NCBI GenBank assembly: GCA_903822825.1
Contig: CAIJQQ010000035.1
Span: forward strand, 1-64,000
Direction of reading: 5' to 3'
From: an uncultured Burkholderiales bacterium
GTDB lineage: Bacteria; Pseudomonadota; Gammaproteobacteria; Burkholderiales; Burkholderiaceae_C
Length of the DNA: 64,000 nt
The notes under the pieces were generated by a model, which ran no database searches, was not told where the DNA came from, and saw only the letters and a list, made by a program, of their open reading frames with translations. Of the stretch, positions 1-6,803 are shown in pieces (position 1 is the stretch's first letter; each line of letters opens with the position of its first letter). The position numbers and the translations under genes were made by a program.

Positions 1-2
1 CC

Positions 3-371
3 ATGGAAATCACCCCCATCCGCACAAAGAAGGATTACCGCGCCGCACTGCGCATCGTGTCAAAGCTGGTCGATCAAGACCCTTCGCCTGACACACCAGC
101 AGGCGAACACCTTGATGTGCTCTCCACCTTGATTGAGGCCTATGAACGCCGGCACCATCCGATTGACTTGCCCGACCCGGTAGAAGCCATCAAGTTCCGT
201 ATGGAACAGGCGGGGCTGTCGGTGAATGATCTGGTGCCCATGATTGGCCACCCCAACCGCGTGTATGAAGTGCTTAACTACAAACGCCCCCTGACGCTGC
301 GCATGATCCGAAACTTGAACAAAGGCTTGGGTATCTCTGCGCAAGTGCTGATCACTGATAGCGCCCAATAA
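3..371 (+). CDS. higA: HigA-type antitoxin / XRE-family transcriptional regulator
   Basis: The 122-residue protein opens with the EI.PI.T..DY..AL pattern typical of HigA-type antitoxins of type II toxin-antitoxin systems. A helix-turn-helix follows at about residues 66-115, where 'GLSVNDLVPMIG' and 'RPLTLRMIRNLNKGLGI' look like the DNA-binding helices. In this family the antitoxin follows a HigB mRNA-cleaving toxin, neutralises it and represses the shared promoter. The partner would lie left of base 1, so completeness of the module cannot be judged. The ATG at base 3 matches the usual family N-terminus, so the gene appears full length. Family assignment is by recognition of the pattern. Confidence 0.8.
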   Translation: MEITPIRTKKDYRAALRIVSKLVDQDPSPDTPAGEHLDVLSTLIEAYERRHHPIDLPDPVEAIKFRMEQAGLSVNDLVPMIGHPNRVYEVLNYKRPLTLRMIRNLNKGLGISAQVLITDSAQ

Positions 372-404
372 ACCGGAAAACTTACCGTTGGCATTTGAAC
401 CGCC

Positions 405-692
405 ATGAAAAGCCTGAAAGACGTGAAAGCGGAACTGCTGGCCAACCCCGCCGTTCGCCAAGCCTATGACGCACAAGCGCCCGAGTTTGAGCTGGCCCGT
501 GAACTGATTGCAGCGCGTATGAAAGCGGGCCTAACGCAAGGCGATGTGGCCGCACGCATGGGCACGACCCAAAGCGTGGTGGCACGCATCGAAAGTGGCA
601 GGGGCACGCCATCCATGCGAACAGTCCAACGTTTCGCCAGCGCCGTGGGTGCGCGTGCCGTGGTGCGCATGGAGCCTTTGACGGCTGCATGA
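405..692 (+). CDS. XRE-family helix-turn-helix protein, orphan antitoxin-like
   Basis: A 95-residue protein with one helix-turn-helix at about residues 35-85 ('AGLTQGDVAARMGTTQSVVA', then RIESGRG). The N-terminal segment 'LKDVKAELLANPAVRQAYDA' is typical of HigA2-type antitoxins paired with RelE-like toxins. In that arrangement the toxin gene lies immediately upstream, but here the neighbour 33 bases upstream is another antitoxin and no RelE-like reading frame fits. It therefore looks like an orphan antitoxin or stand-alone regulator. Its stop codon lies inside the start of a helicase remnant in another frame, which suggests a recombination junction here. Confidence 0.7.
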   Translation: MKSLKDVKAELLANPAVRQAYDAQAPEFELARELIAARMKAGLTQGDVAARMGTTQSVVARIESGRGTPSMRTVQRFASAVGARAVVRMEPLTAA

Positions 693-978
693 CCCGCTGC
701 TGCAACGCAGGCTCAGCGTGGGCACCGTCGATTCATTTCAGGGCCAAGAGCGCGACATCATTGCCATCACCTTGACGCGCAGCAATCCCCAAGGCGAGAT
801 CGGCTTCCTCTCTGACATTCGCCGCATGAACGTGGGCATGACCCGCGCACTGCGCAAGTTGCTGCTGGTGGGCGATTCGTCCACGCTGTGCAGGCATCCG
901 TTTTTTGGGGAGTTGTTGGCTTATGTGAAGGGCGTAGGGGGCTACCGGACAGGGCATGAGATGGGAAAAGAGACTTGA
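682..978 (+). pseudogene. C-terminal remnant of a superfamily 1 DNA/RNA helicase
   Basis: This frame opens just after a stop at 679-681 and encodes about 98 residues. The segment TVDSFQGQERDIIAITLTRS followed by GFLSDIRRMNVGMTRA and LLLVGDSSTL matches helicase motifs V and VI of the Upf1/DNA2-like AAA_12 group. Complete members run to many hundreds of residues and carry Walker A and B motifs, and neither is present upstream. The homology begins about 15 codons before the first GTG (718), so the fragment was cut by a junction at about base 690, not by a natural start. It is not expected to be an active helicase. Confidence 0.75.
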
Positions 979-1086
979 ATTAGTAATAGCCGTTCCCGTG
1001 GCTAGAGTGTGCGAGTCTCTTTTAAATGGCTTGTGCTAGTGCAGCTCGTAAAAAACCACCATCTTTAAAAGTTGCGTTTGTACAAA

Positions 1087-1695
1087 CTATTTGACATAGC
1101 GCCTATAGCCACGTTCTGTCGGAGGCGTAATGGTGAGTCTGTGACTGACGTCTTGGGCGCGCTCAGTCATCCCATCCACAAGGCGGCCAAGAAAGACCTG
1201 GAGCTCCATACAGCAGGTTGACAATGTACCCAGAAGTTTTTCTCTAGGCCCGCCTTCGATGGGTTTTTGATCAACCGTGTATCCACTAAGTTGCCCGATT
1301 AGAGCCTGAATATCGTTCCGCTCAAACGACAAACCCTCCCAGCTATGCGCGAAATGATTTCGAACTTTTCGCAGTATCTCCATATCCTTGAACTGTTCAT
1401 CAGTCACCAGTCCAAACGAATAAACGGCTTTGATGCGACTACCGAATGTACCCAAGGGCGCGTTGAAACCCTCCACTAGGTCCTTTGTTGCTTTACATGA
1501 GCGGAAATAAGCAAGTAGCAGACGGCCGAGTGTGTCTTCGAGAAAAGTAGCAAGGGACAACACCATTGCTTGATCTTCTTGTTTCCTGATTTCCCCCATG
1601 AAACGGTTGAGCTGCTCAAGTGAGTACCGCTCATTTGCTGCATGTTGTGCGCTTGAATGGGTCTTCCATATTCGGTTTCGATTCGATTGGTCCAA
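1087..1695 (-). CDS. MltR-like (mannitol repressor family) protein
   Basis: The 202-residue protein contains the MltR-family core at about residues 40-125: ATFLEDTLGRLLLAYF, then APLGTFGSRIKAVYSFGLV and LRKVRNHFAHS. In Escherichia coli MltR represses the mannitol operon, but homologues are widespread, lack a recognisable DNA-binding domain and often sit in mobile regions, so no sugar role should be assumed. The frame begins at TTG (1695) without a clear ribosome-binding site, so the start is uncertain. It lies 58 bases after a deoxyribosyltransferase-like gene on the same strand, separated by a strong hairpin. A two-gene accessory unit is possible but not shown. Confidence 0.65.
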   Translation of the reverse strand: MDQSNRNRIWKTHSSAQHAANERYSLEQLNRFMGEIRKQEDQAMVLSLATFLEDTLGRLLLAYFRSCKATKDLVEGFNAPLGTFGSRIKAVYSFGLVTDEQFKDMEILRKVRNHFAHSWEGLSFERNDIQALIGQLSGYTVDQKPIEGGPREKLLGTLSTCCMELQVFLGRLVDGMTERAQDVSHRLTITPPTERGYRRYVK

Positions 1696-1709
1696 TATTC
1701 AAAGGGCGG

Positions 1710-1738
1710 GGCCCTACGCGGCCTCACCGCTAAGGGCC
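1710..1738. repeat. Intercistronic inverted repeat (interrupted hairpin)
   Basis: GGCCCT at 1710-1715 and AGGGCC at 1733-1738 enclose a second pair, GCGG at 718-721 offset within the kilobase (1718-1721) and CCGC at 1727-1730, with a five-base loop. The result is a stable two-step hairpin between the deoxyribosyltransferase-like and MltR-like genes. There is no T-tract on either side, so it is not a standard terminator. It could be an RNA-processing or REP-like element. Confidence 0.6.
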
Positions 1739-1753
1739 TTCTGAACTCTAGGG

Positions 1754-2497
1754 TTAGCTTTCTTCAAACAGTGATGCTCTGTTCTTTTCGATAGCACTGA
1801 CCAGCTTCTCTTTGAGCTCATGGTGGTTGGTGAAGAAGTTCATGTTCATATGAATGTCGAAATGTATAACTGTCTTGGTGCCTGGCTTGGCAACACTATG
1901 TTTGCTGGCTATATAAATGACCTTCTTCCCCAATGCCTCGGCGTAACCCGCTTCAAAGTAGCACGACGGTCTTTCGTCCGTCAGGTCTGCCACGACGAAT
2001 TGAGCGCTTCGAATTTCCTTTTTAATTCTTCCGACTAAATCTTCGAGGGCGTGTTCTTTATCAATCCTGATTGCGATCGCGCCAGCTTCCGAGAGCACTT
2101 TCTCCATAGCCTCAAATCTCTGGTCATACTCTTTGAATATTCTTTGTTGTTCCTGATCGCCATGCTTTTCGCCCTGAATCGGGGTGACAACAAAAACCTT
2201 TGGCTTTTTCGTTGACAAGAGCGACTCAGCTTTCGCCGCAATGCGGCTATACAAATTTTTCTTACCTTTGATTACATCCGCGATAACTGTTCCGCTTTTC
2301 TTGTTCCAAGGGGTCTTGGTTTCATAAATCCGAAGCTCAAGGACCTGGTAGGACTGCACTTTCTGCCCCCACTTGGCTGTAATAACGCCGTTTGCGATAA
2401 AGGGCAAAACAATTTCCGAGAGGACTTCACTTTCTGACCGGTTTGGGATTGTTTTCTGCCTGTCTCCAGACAGGATGGCAATAGTTTGGTACGGCAT
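1754..2497 (-). CDS. Nucleoside 2-deoxyribosyltransferase-like protein, possible defence effector
   Basis: The C-terminal half resembles the nucleoside deoxyribosyltransferase fold, a relative of TIR/SIR2-type NAD-consuming domains. It has a first strand VFVVTPI near residue 105, then a helix, then ADLTDERPSCYFEAGYA near residues 170-185. The Glu of the FEAGYA segment occupies the place of the catalytic Glu in classical deoxyribosyltransferases. The N-terminal hundred residues, including LELRIYETKTPWNK, I do not recognise. A TTG at 2509 is in frame, but the ATG at 2497 with GAGAAAA upstream is the better start. The gene is clearly more AT-rich than its surroundings, which fits horizontal transfer. 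The defence role is inferred from fold and neighbourhood only. Confidence 0.6.
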   Translation of the reverse strand: MPYQTIAILSGDRQKTIPNRSESEVLSEIVLPFIANGVITAKWGQKVQSYQVLELRIYETKTPWNKKSGTVIADVIKGKKNLYSRIAAKAESLLSTKKPKVFVVTPIQGEKHGDQEQQRIFKEYDQRFEAMEKVLSEAGAIAIRIDKEHALEDLVGRIKKEIRSAQFVVADLTDERPSCYFEAGYAEALGKKVIYIASKHSVAKPGTKTVIHFDIHMNMNFFTNHHELKEKLVSAIEKNRASLFEES

Positions 2498-2773
2498 AAA
2501 TTTTCTCAATGGCGAGTGTGGGATCTTCTATAGAAGGCTGATGAAATTAATCCCGCAGATCTTGCGAGATTTTGTGAATGGCGCGGAATAGTCTGGTCTT
2601 ATCTTTGTCTCCAAAATAGAAATAGATCAATGTCCTTAAACAGCAAAGCGCAAATGGACGCAATCGCTACAAAGCTGTCACTCATATAAAAATTCCTAGA
2701 TTCTTGAAATTTTCGATTTTCGAAATCAGTACATGTTGATAACCATACGGAATTAAATTACTGCTTCTGAATG

Positions 2774-3157
2774 TCAACTTTCTTCAGATTTGGATTTGCG
2801 TGCTTTTTTGACGGCTGGCACTGGCAGCAGGCTAGTGATGCGTTGGTACAGCTCGAACAGAGAGGCCACGCGTTCGGCGTCGGAGGCGTAGGACTTTTTG
2901 CCGCCGCTGGGTTGGTAGGCGGCGTCTACGGCGGTGTCTAGTTTTTGGTGGGCCTTAAGCAGGGCCGGGGGCATGGTCAGCGGGTCGTAGAGGTCGGCCA
3001 GTGACGAGCTGGCAAATTGGGCGCGGGCGTCGAGCACGCTTTGGGCGGCTTGCTTGCTGGCGTGGCTCTGCTTGTTACTGACTTCGTTGCAGGCGTCGGC
3101 CCAAGTCTTGCTTAAAAGCAATGCACTGGATTTGATTTCGTTCCAATTAAGACCCAT
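2774..3157 (-). pseudogene. Internally deleted MmeI-type (class IIL) restriction-modification gene
   Basis: Residues 1 to about 34 (NWNEIKSSALLLSKTWADA) look like the extreme N-terminus of MmeI-family single-chain restriction-methyltransferases. From about residue 38 the chain matches their extreme C-terminus, with VLDARAQF, LADLYDPLTMPPALLKAH, LDTAVDAAY and SDAERVASLFELYQ. Intact proteins are about 900 residues or more and hold the nuclease, methyltransferase (NPPF/NPPY) and target-recognition regions, all missing here. The two ends are fused in frame into 127 codons, indicating one large in-frame deletion. No catalytic function is expected. Confidence 0.75.
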
Positions 3158-3303
3158 TTGGCGCTCATAAAGTGAGCTTTGATGTTAATGGAAAGTTCTC
3201 TATTTTTAAGGTCGATAGCGCTAGTTGGGTAAAAAAATGGTCTATGGCTGTGACAGTGGTGTCCTGCGGATGCTGAAGCGGTGAATTTCTATTAGGTCTT
3301 TTC

Positions 3304-3633
3304 TCAGACTGAAGCCAGTTCGACCACGCGGACATCGAAAGTCACTTTGAGCCAATTTCTGATGGCGTCGAAGATGGCGGCCAGGTTGTCCATGCTGGGG
3401 TTGCCTTTGGGTGAAAGCATGCGGTGCAGACTCTTGCTGGGTTTGTGAGTCAGTTCGGCCAAGCCTTCAAACCCGACGGTGGCGTTGACCAGATCACGCA
3501 GGATCAATCGCGCTGAATTGGGCTCACCGCTCAGAAACAGCGTGGCCGCTTCGTCGAGCAGTGCTTTGGCAAAAGCCGGATCACGCTGCACGCGTTCGAC
3601 CACGGTTTGCCTGAAATCACGCGTCAAGGTCAT
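3304..3633 (-). CDS. higA: HigA-like antitoxin (addiction module antidote)
   Basis: A 109-residue protein beginning MTLTRDFRQTVVERVQRDPAF, followed by a helical segment ending FLSGEPNSARLILRDLVNAT and a helix-turn-helix (FEGLAELTHKPSKSLHRML) at about residues 55-90. This layout is typical of the antidote that follows a HigB/RelE-like toxin in proteobacterial chromosomes. Its ATG overlaps the toxin stop codon as ATGA at 3630-3633, so translation is coupled. It should bind the toxin and repress the promoter to the right of the toxin gene, where a matching inverted repeat is present. The module looks complete. Confidence 0.8.
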   Translation of the reverse strand: MTLTRDFRQTVVERVQRDPAFAKALLDEAATLFLSGEPNSARLILRDLVNATVGFEGLAELTHKPSKSLHRMLSPKGNPSMDNLAAIFDAIRNWLKVTFDVRVVELASV

Positions 3634-3983
3634 GTTGACTTTCCTTTTTTGTTGACAGCCAAGGCCTTCTTTCTGGCTTTGTATTCATCATGCAGGGCGA
3701 CCGCCTGATCAATTGCTTTTTGCTGGTCTTTCTTGGTGCTGCCACCGAACAAAATAATCAATGCATCACCTTCTTTGGCCAGATAGATCCGATACCCCGG
3801 ACCCCAATCGATCTTGTATTCGCCAATACCCCTGAACCATTCCAAGTTGGAGGTGTTCCCCAATTCCAGGCGGGCCTTGGCGACAGTGACTTTGGCCGCC
3901 GCTTGCGCATCCAATCCGTTGAACCACTTTTGGTAGGGGTTACCGCCATCCTCTCGGACGTATTCTTCGAGCCGGCGCTTCAT
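3630..3983 (-). CDS. higB: HigB/RelE-like toxin (phage Gp49-like addiction module killer)
   Basis: The 117-residue protein has the RelE-superfamily addiction-killer pattern: a short N-terminal helix with NPYQKWFNGLD, then KVTVAKARLELGN, GIGEYKIDWGPGYRIYLA and LIILFGGSTKKDQQKAID. The GPGYRIYL strand and the GG-x-K-KDQ-x-DI-like segment are the most diagnostic pieces. Family members are ribosome-dependent mRNA endonucleases. It is the first gene of a two-gene operon and overlaps its antitoxin by four bases. The C-terminal lysine-rich tail (about residues 105-117) is unremarkable. All the usual elements are present, so it may be functional. Confidence 0.85.
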   Translation of the reverse strand: MKRRLEEYVREDGGNPYQKWFNGLDAQAAAKVTVAKARLELGNTSNLEWFRGIGEYKIDWGPGYRIYLAKEGDALIILFGGSTKKDQQKAIDQAVALHDEYKARKKALAVNKKGKST

Positions 3984-3992
3984 GGCTCAATG

Positions 3993-4008
3993 GTAACACT
4001 TGTGTTAC
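3993..4008. promoter_or_regulatory. Probable autoregulatory operator of the HigBA-like module
   Basis: A perfect inverted repeat, GTAACAC at 3993-3999 and GTGTTAC at 4002-4008 with a two-base spacer, lies ten bases upstream of the toxin start codon at 3983. Antitoxins of this class repress by binding such palindromes. Operator function is inferred from position and symmetry. Confidence 0.65.
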
Positions 4009-4190
4009 TTATCTTGGTCGTTATCTGTGCCTCCCTTTTTTTCCAATCAGTGTAGGAAGCGTTGGGCGCAGTGACAAGCGTTGAAATTTATGAGTCGATA
4101 CAAAAGAGGGTTTAGCTAATCAGCTCACATGGAAATTGGCTTCATTTGCGCGATGGCACTGCAAGACCCAAGGAGAACCTGAACGCCAGT

Positions 4191-4436
4191 TCAGCGGCCC
4201 AGCCCTTCGAGCACATTCACCGTGTTCACGCCCAAATCTGCCGCAGCGTAGCCACCTTCGAGTGTCAGCACCGTCGGCAAACCCAGCTGCGAGATCGCTC
4301 GGCCGACCTGCAGGTAATCCAAACTGCGCAACTTGAAGCCCGAGATCGGGTCACCCTCGAACATGTCCAGCCCCAGCGGCACCACCAGCGCCTGTGGCGC
4401 AAAGTCGCTCACGGCTTGTGACTTGTTTGGGGCCAA
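4191..4436 (-). pseudogene. C-terminal remnant of a histone deacetylase family amidohydrolase
   Basis: The 81 codons match only the last quarter of class II-type deacetylases and acetylpolyamine amidohydrolases: FAPQALVVPLGLDMFEGDPI, then GFKLRSLDYLQVG, LPTVLTLEGGYA and GVNTVNVLEG. Family proteins are about 340-370 residues and depend on an N-terminal His-His dyad and zinc-binding Asp/His residues. All are absent, and no frame upstream supplies them before the phd-like gene. The apparent ATG is internal to the original gene. It is a decayed fragment. Confidence 0.7.
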
Positions 4437-4533
4437 CTGTGCCAGTGCCCAAGGATTGCAAACCGCTGTTTGCCTTGACAGGGGTGTAAATTGCAGTCAG
4501 ATTGAACAGATGACCAGTTGAAGGGGGTGCGAG

Positions 4534-4776
4534 ATGCAGGCATGGCCAGTACAGGAAGCGAAAGCGCGATTCAGTGAATTTTTGGAATCTTGCCTGCTCG
4601 AAGGGCCCCAAATGGTCACGCGGCATGGGATTGAGGTCGCTGTTTTGGTGCCGCTGCAGCAGTGGCGACGGATGCAATCGGCGGCAGCTCCTTCGTTGAA
4701 AGAACTGCTGCTCTCAGACCAAGCACGAACCGACATGGTCGTCCCGCCTCGCGGACGAGCCAAAAAAATGGCTTAG
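4534..4776 (+). CDS. Phd/YefM-type antitoxin, no adjacent toxin
   Basis: The 80-residue protein starts with the Phd fold pattern (VQEAKARFSEFLESC, VTRHGIEVAVLVPLQQWRRM) and ends in the toxin-binding tail ELLLSD..R..MVVPPRGRAKK. Phd antitoxins repress their own operon and normally precede a PIN-domain (VapC/FitB) or Doc toxin. Here the next gene is a convergent OsmC gene 13 bases away and no toxin frame exists, so the antitoxin is orphaned, presumably by loss of the toxin. The ATG follows a G-rich stretch (GGGGGTG) that could act as ribosome-binding site. Confidence 0.75.
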   Translation: MQAWPVQEAKARFSEFLESCLLEGPQMVTRHGIEVAVLVPLQQWRRMQSAAAPSLKELLLSDQARTDMVVPPRGRAKKMA

Positions 4777-4789
4777 AAGCCAGCGGAAT

Positions 4790-5263
4790 TTAATGAGCAA
4801 CCTGCCTTGGCTCGCAACGCACGTCTGTCTTGACAGAGTTGGCGATGAAACATTCGTCGTGCGCCAAGTGATGCATCTCATGCAGCTGAGCGTTGGTCGG
4901 TAGTTTGTCCCCAGAAAATTTGACCTCTGGGCTAAGCGTTACGGTGGTCATCATGAGCTTGCCTTCTGAGTTTTTGCCCATCACGCCCTCTGCTGCGTCA
5001 TGGTAGGTGTCGACCACAAAACCATGTTTGACTGCAAAGGATAAAAACCAAAGCATGTGGCAGCTGGACAGTGAAGCGACGAAGGCCTCTTCGGGGTCTA
5101 TAGCATCGACCACGGAGTAGGGCAGTGGAACAACATGAGGGGATGAAGAGCCAGCAATTTCAATGCCGCTGTCGAAGCGCAGGATGTGCTTGCGGCTGTA
5201 GCGGTTGTCGGTGAACTTTTGATCAGACCGAGCCCACAGAATTTCGGCGGTGTAAATGGCCAT
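4790..5263 (-). CDS. OsmC family protein (peroxide-reducing)
   Basis: A 157-residue OsmC/Ohr-fold protein. The two redox cysteines are visible: Cys68 in SLSSCHMLWFL and Cys138 in HDECFIANSVK, with the DPEEAFVASLSSCH helix between the halves. Family members are cytoplasmic thiol peroxidases that reduce organic hydroperoxides. The sequence is closer to the general OsmC-like group than to Ohr, so substrate cannot be named. Length is normal and the ATG at 5263 is the natural start. It is convergent with the orphan antitoxin and looks like ordinary chromosome between accessory remnants. Confidence 0.85.
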   Translation of the reverse strand: MAIYTAEILWARSDQKFTDNRYSRKHILRFDSGIEIAGSSSPHVVPLPYSVVDAIDPEEAFVASLSSCHMLWFLSFAVKHGFVVDTYHDAAEGVMGKNSEGKLMMTTVTLSPEVKFSGDKLPTNAQLHEMHHLAHDECFIANSVKTDVRCEPRQVAH

Positions 5264-5330
5264 GTTGTTTGTCGCTTCCCTGTGTGTGAATATTTTTCAG
5301 CACTTTATCGCAGGCGTGAGTTACGTGAAG

Positions 5331-5810
5331 TCAAGCTGACGAATGACTTTGGAGGTCCCTGGTCATGAAGACGCTTTGGGGGTCCGGTTGGTAGTCGCCA
5401 AAGGAGCCGCAGGGCCGGAATCCTGCACTCTCATACAGTTGGTGCGCTGGCGCAAACGTGCTGGCTGGCCCGGTTTCCAAGCTCAGTCGTTTGTAGCCAC
5501 GCATGATGGCTTCGCTGATGATGTGATTCAGAATGGCACGACCCGCGCCCTGCCGCCGGTTGACGGTTGGGGTTCGCATGGATTTGATCTCGCCATGTTC
5601 AAGGGACAGTTCCTTGAGTGCGCCACATCCCAAAAGCTGATCGCCATCGCGAGCGGACCAGAAGGTGATTTCGGGCCTTTTGAGTTGGTCCACATCGAGT
5701 GCATGAACGCTTTCAGGCGGTGAAAGTTCATGCATGTGGCGCAGGTGCTCGTCGAGCAGCGCATACACATCTGGACGAGCGGGATCGTCGGGTGCAATGG
5801 TCATTGACAT
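5331..5810 (-). CDS. GNAT family N-acetyltransferase
   Basis: A 159-residue single-domain acetyltransferase. The acetyl-CoA-binding motif A is visible as RRQGAGRAILNHIISEA, preceded by the strand EIKSMRTPT and followed by LSLETG and LYESAGFRPCG, a typical motif B ending. It resembles YsnE/ElaA-type enzymes of unknown substrate. Two ATG codons, residues 1 and 3, are both possible starts. It lies 36 bases downstream of the crotonase gene on the same strand and may be co-transcribed with it, although a functional link is not obvious. Confidence 0.85.
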   Translation of the reverse strand: MSMTIAPDDPARPDVYALLDEHLRHMHELSPPESVHALDVDQLKRPEITFWSARDGDQLLGCGALKELSLEHGEIKSMRTPTVNRRQGAGRAILNHIISEAIMRGYKRLSLETGPASTFAPAHQLYESAGFRPCGSFGDYQPDPQSVFMTRDLQSHSSA

Positions 5811-5846
5811 GGCGGGTGGTGTTCTCGTGTGGTGGCCTAACTCGCC

Positions 5847-6689
5847 TCACCCAAATTCCCGAAACCCCTTGAGCGCTGGCAGCGGCGCGAAGTTCGCCTC
5901 GCGTTTTTGTTGCATGGCGCTGATGGCTTCGCGCACATTCGCGTTGCTCCAGATCGCGCCTTGCAGCCAGCCCATGTGGCGCAGGCTGTCTTCGGTGCTG
6001 TGGTCGCGAGCGTAGTGCAGCACTTGCTTGGTGCCCCAGATGGCCACGGGCGGTTTGCTGGCGATTTCTTTGGCCGCTTGCAGGGCGGCGGCTACGGTGG
6101 CTTCGTGGGTGGGCAGCACCTCGTTCACCAAGCCGTGGGCCAGCGCTTTGTCGGCGCTCAGGCGTCGGCCCGTGTAGGCCAGTTCTTTGACCAGCGCCAT
6201 GGGTAGCAGCTTGGGCAGGCGCTGCAGCGTGCCCACGTCGGCCACCATGCCGATGTTGATTTCTTGGATGCAGAAGAACGCATCAGCCGAGGCGTAGCGC
6301 ATGCAGCAGGCGGTGACCATGTCCACCGCGCCGCCAATGCAGCCGCCGTGAATGGCGGCAATCACCGGGATGCGCAGTTCTTCAAGCAAGGTGAAGGTGT
6401 GCTGCATGTCGGTCAGCAGGTCGTACACGGCCGAGCGGCCTTCGGCGCTGCTGTCGTCCATCTGGATGGCGCTGCCAAAAGTCTGCAGGTCCATGCCCGC
6501 GCTGAAATGTTTGCCTGTGCTCGAAATCACCAGCGCCCGTGCCGTGCCTGCTTTGTGGATGCCGGTCAGCACCTCGTGCAGCTCGCGCCAGAAGGTGGGG
6601 TGCATGGTGTTCATCGCCTCGGGGCGGTTCATCACCAGGTGGGCGATGTGATTTTCAGTCGAGAGGGAAAAGCATTTCAGATTGTTCAT
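5847..6689 (-). CDS. Enoyl-CoA hydratase/isomerase, dienoyl-CoA isomerase-like
   Basis: A 280-residue crotonase-fold enzyme. The oxyanion-hole segments are KHFSAGMDL and IHGGCIGGAVDM. Three acidic residues correspond to those of mammalian delta3,5-delta2,4-dienoyl-CoA isomerase: Asp123 in GAVDM, Glu143 in IQEIN, and Asp151 in VADVGTLQRLP. The last motif is highly typical of that subgroup. The expected role is isomerisation of dienoyl-CoA intermediates during beta-oxidation of unsaturated fatty acids. A ribosome-binding site (GGAGACACC) precedes the ATG at 6689. Upstream lies the divergent brnTA module. Confidence 0.85.
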   Translation of the reverse strand: MNNLKCFSLSTENHIAHLVMNRPEAMNTMHPTFWRELHEVLTGIHKAGTARALVISSTGKHFSAGMDLQTFGSAIQMDDSSAEGRSAVYDLLTDMQHTFTLLEELRIPVIAAIHGGCIGGAVDMVTACCMRYASADAFFCIQEINIGMVADVGTLQRLPKLLPMALVKELAYTGRRLSADKALAHGLVNEVLPTHEATVAAALQAAKEIASKPPVAIWGTKQVLHYARDHSTEDSLRHMGWLQGAIWSNANVREAISAMQQKREANFAPLPALKGFREFG

Positions 6690-6774
6690 GGGGTGTCTCC
6701 TATTTCAGGCAATGTAGCCGTTTGACTGGGGCGGGCGTGTCCCGGTTTTGACCGAGTTGGACCTGACTGGCCAA

Positions 6775-6803
6775 TTTTTGTAAATGATAGTAATATACAA
6801 AAA
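6775..6803. promoter_or_regulatory. Probable operator/promoter of brnTA
   Basis: An eight-base inverted repeat, TTTTTGTA at 6775-6782 and TACAAAAA at 6796-6803 with a 13-base spacer, abuts the brnT start codon. The spacer holds TAATAT at 6791-6796, a plausible -10 element. BrnA-type antitoxins autorepress by binding upstream repeats, so this is the likely site. I see no convincing -35 hexamer. Confidence 0.5.

Noticed and set aside
1700..1756. Integron attC-like site after the deoxyribosyltransferase-like gene
   Set aside because: The hairpin is present, but the flanking core sites do not fit the R' and R'' consensus well, and no integrase or cassette array is seen.
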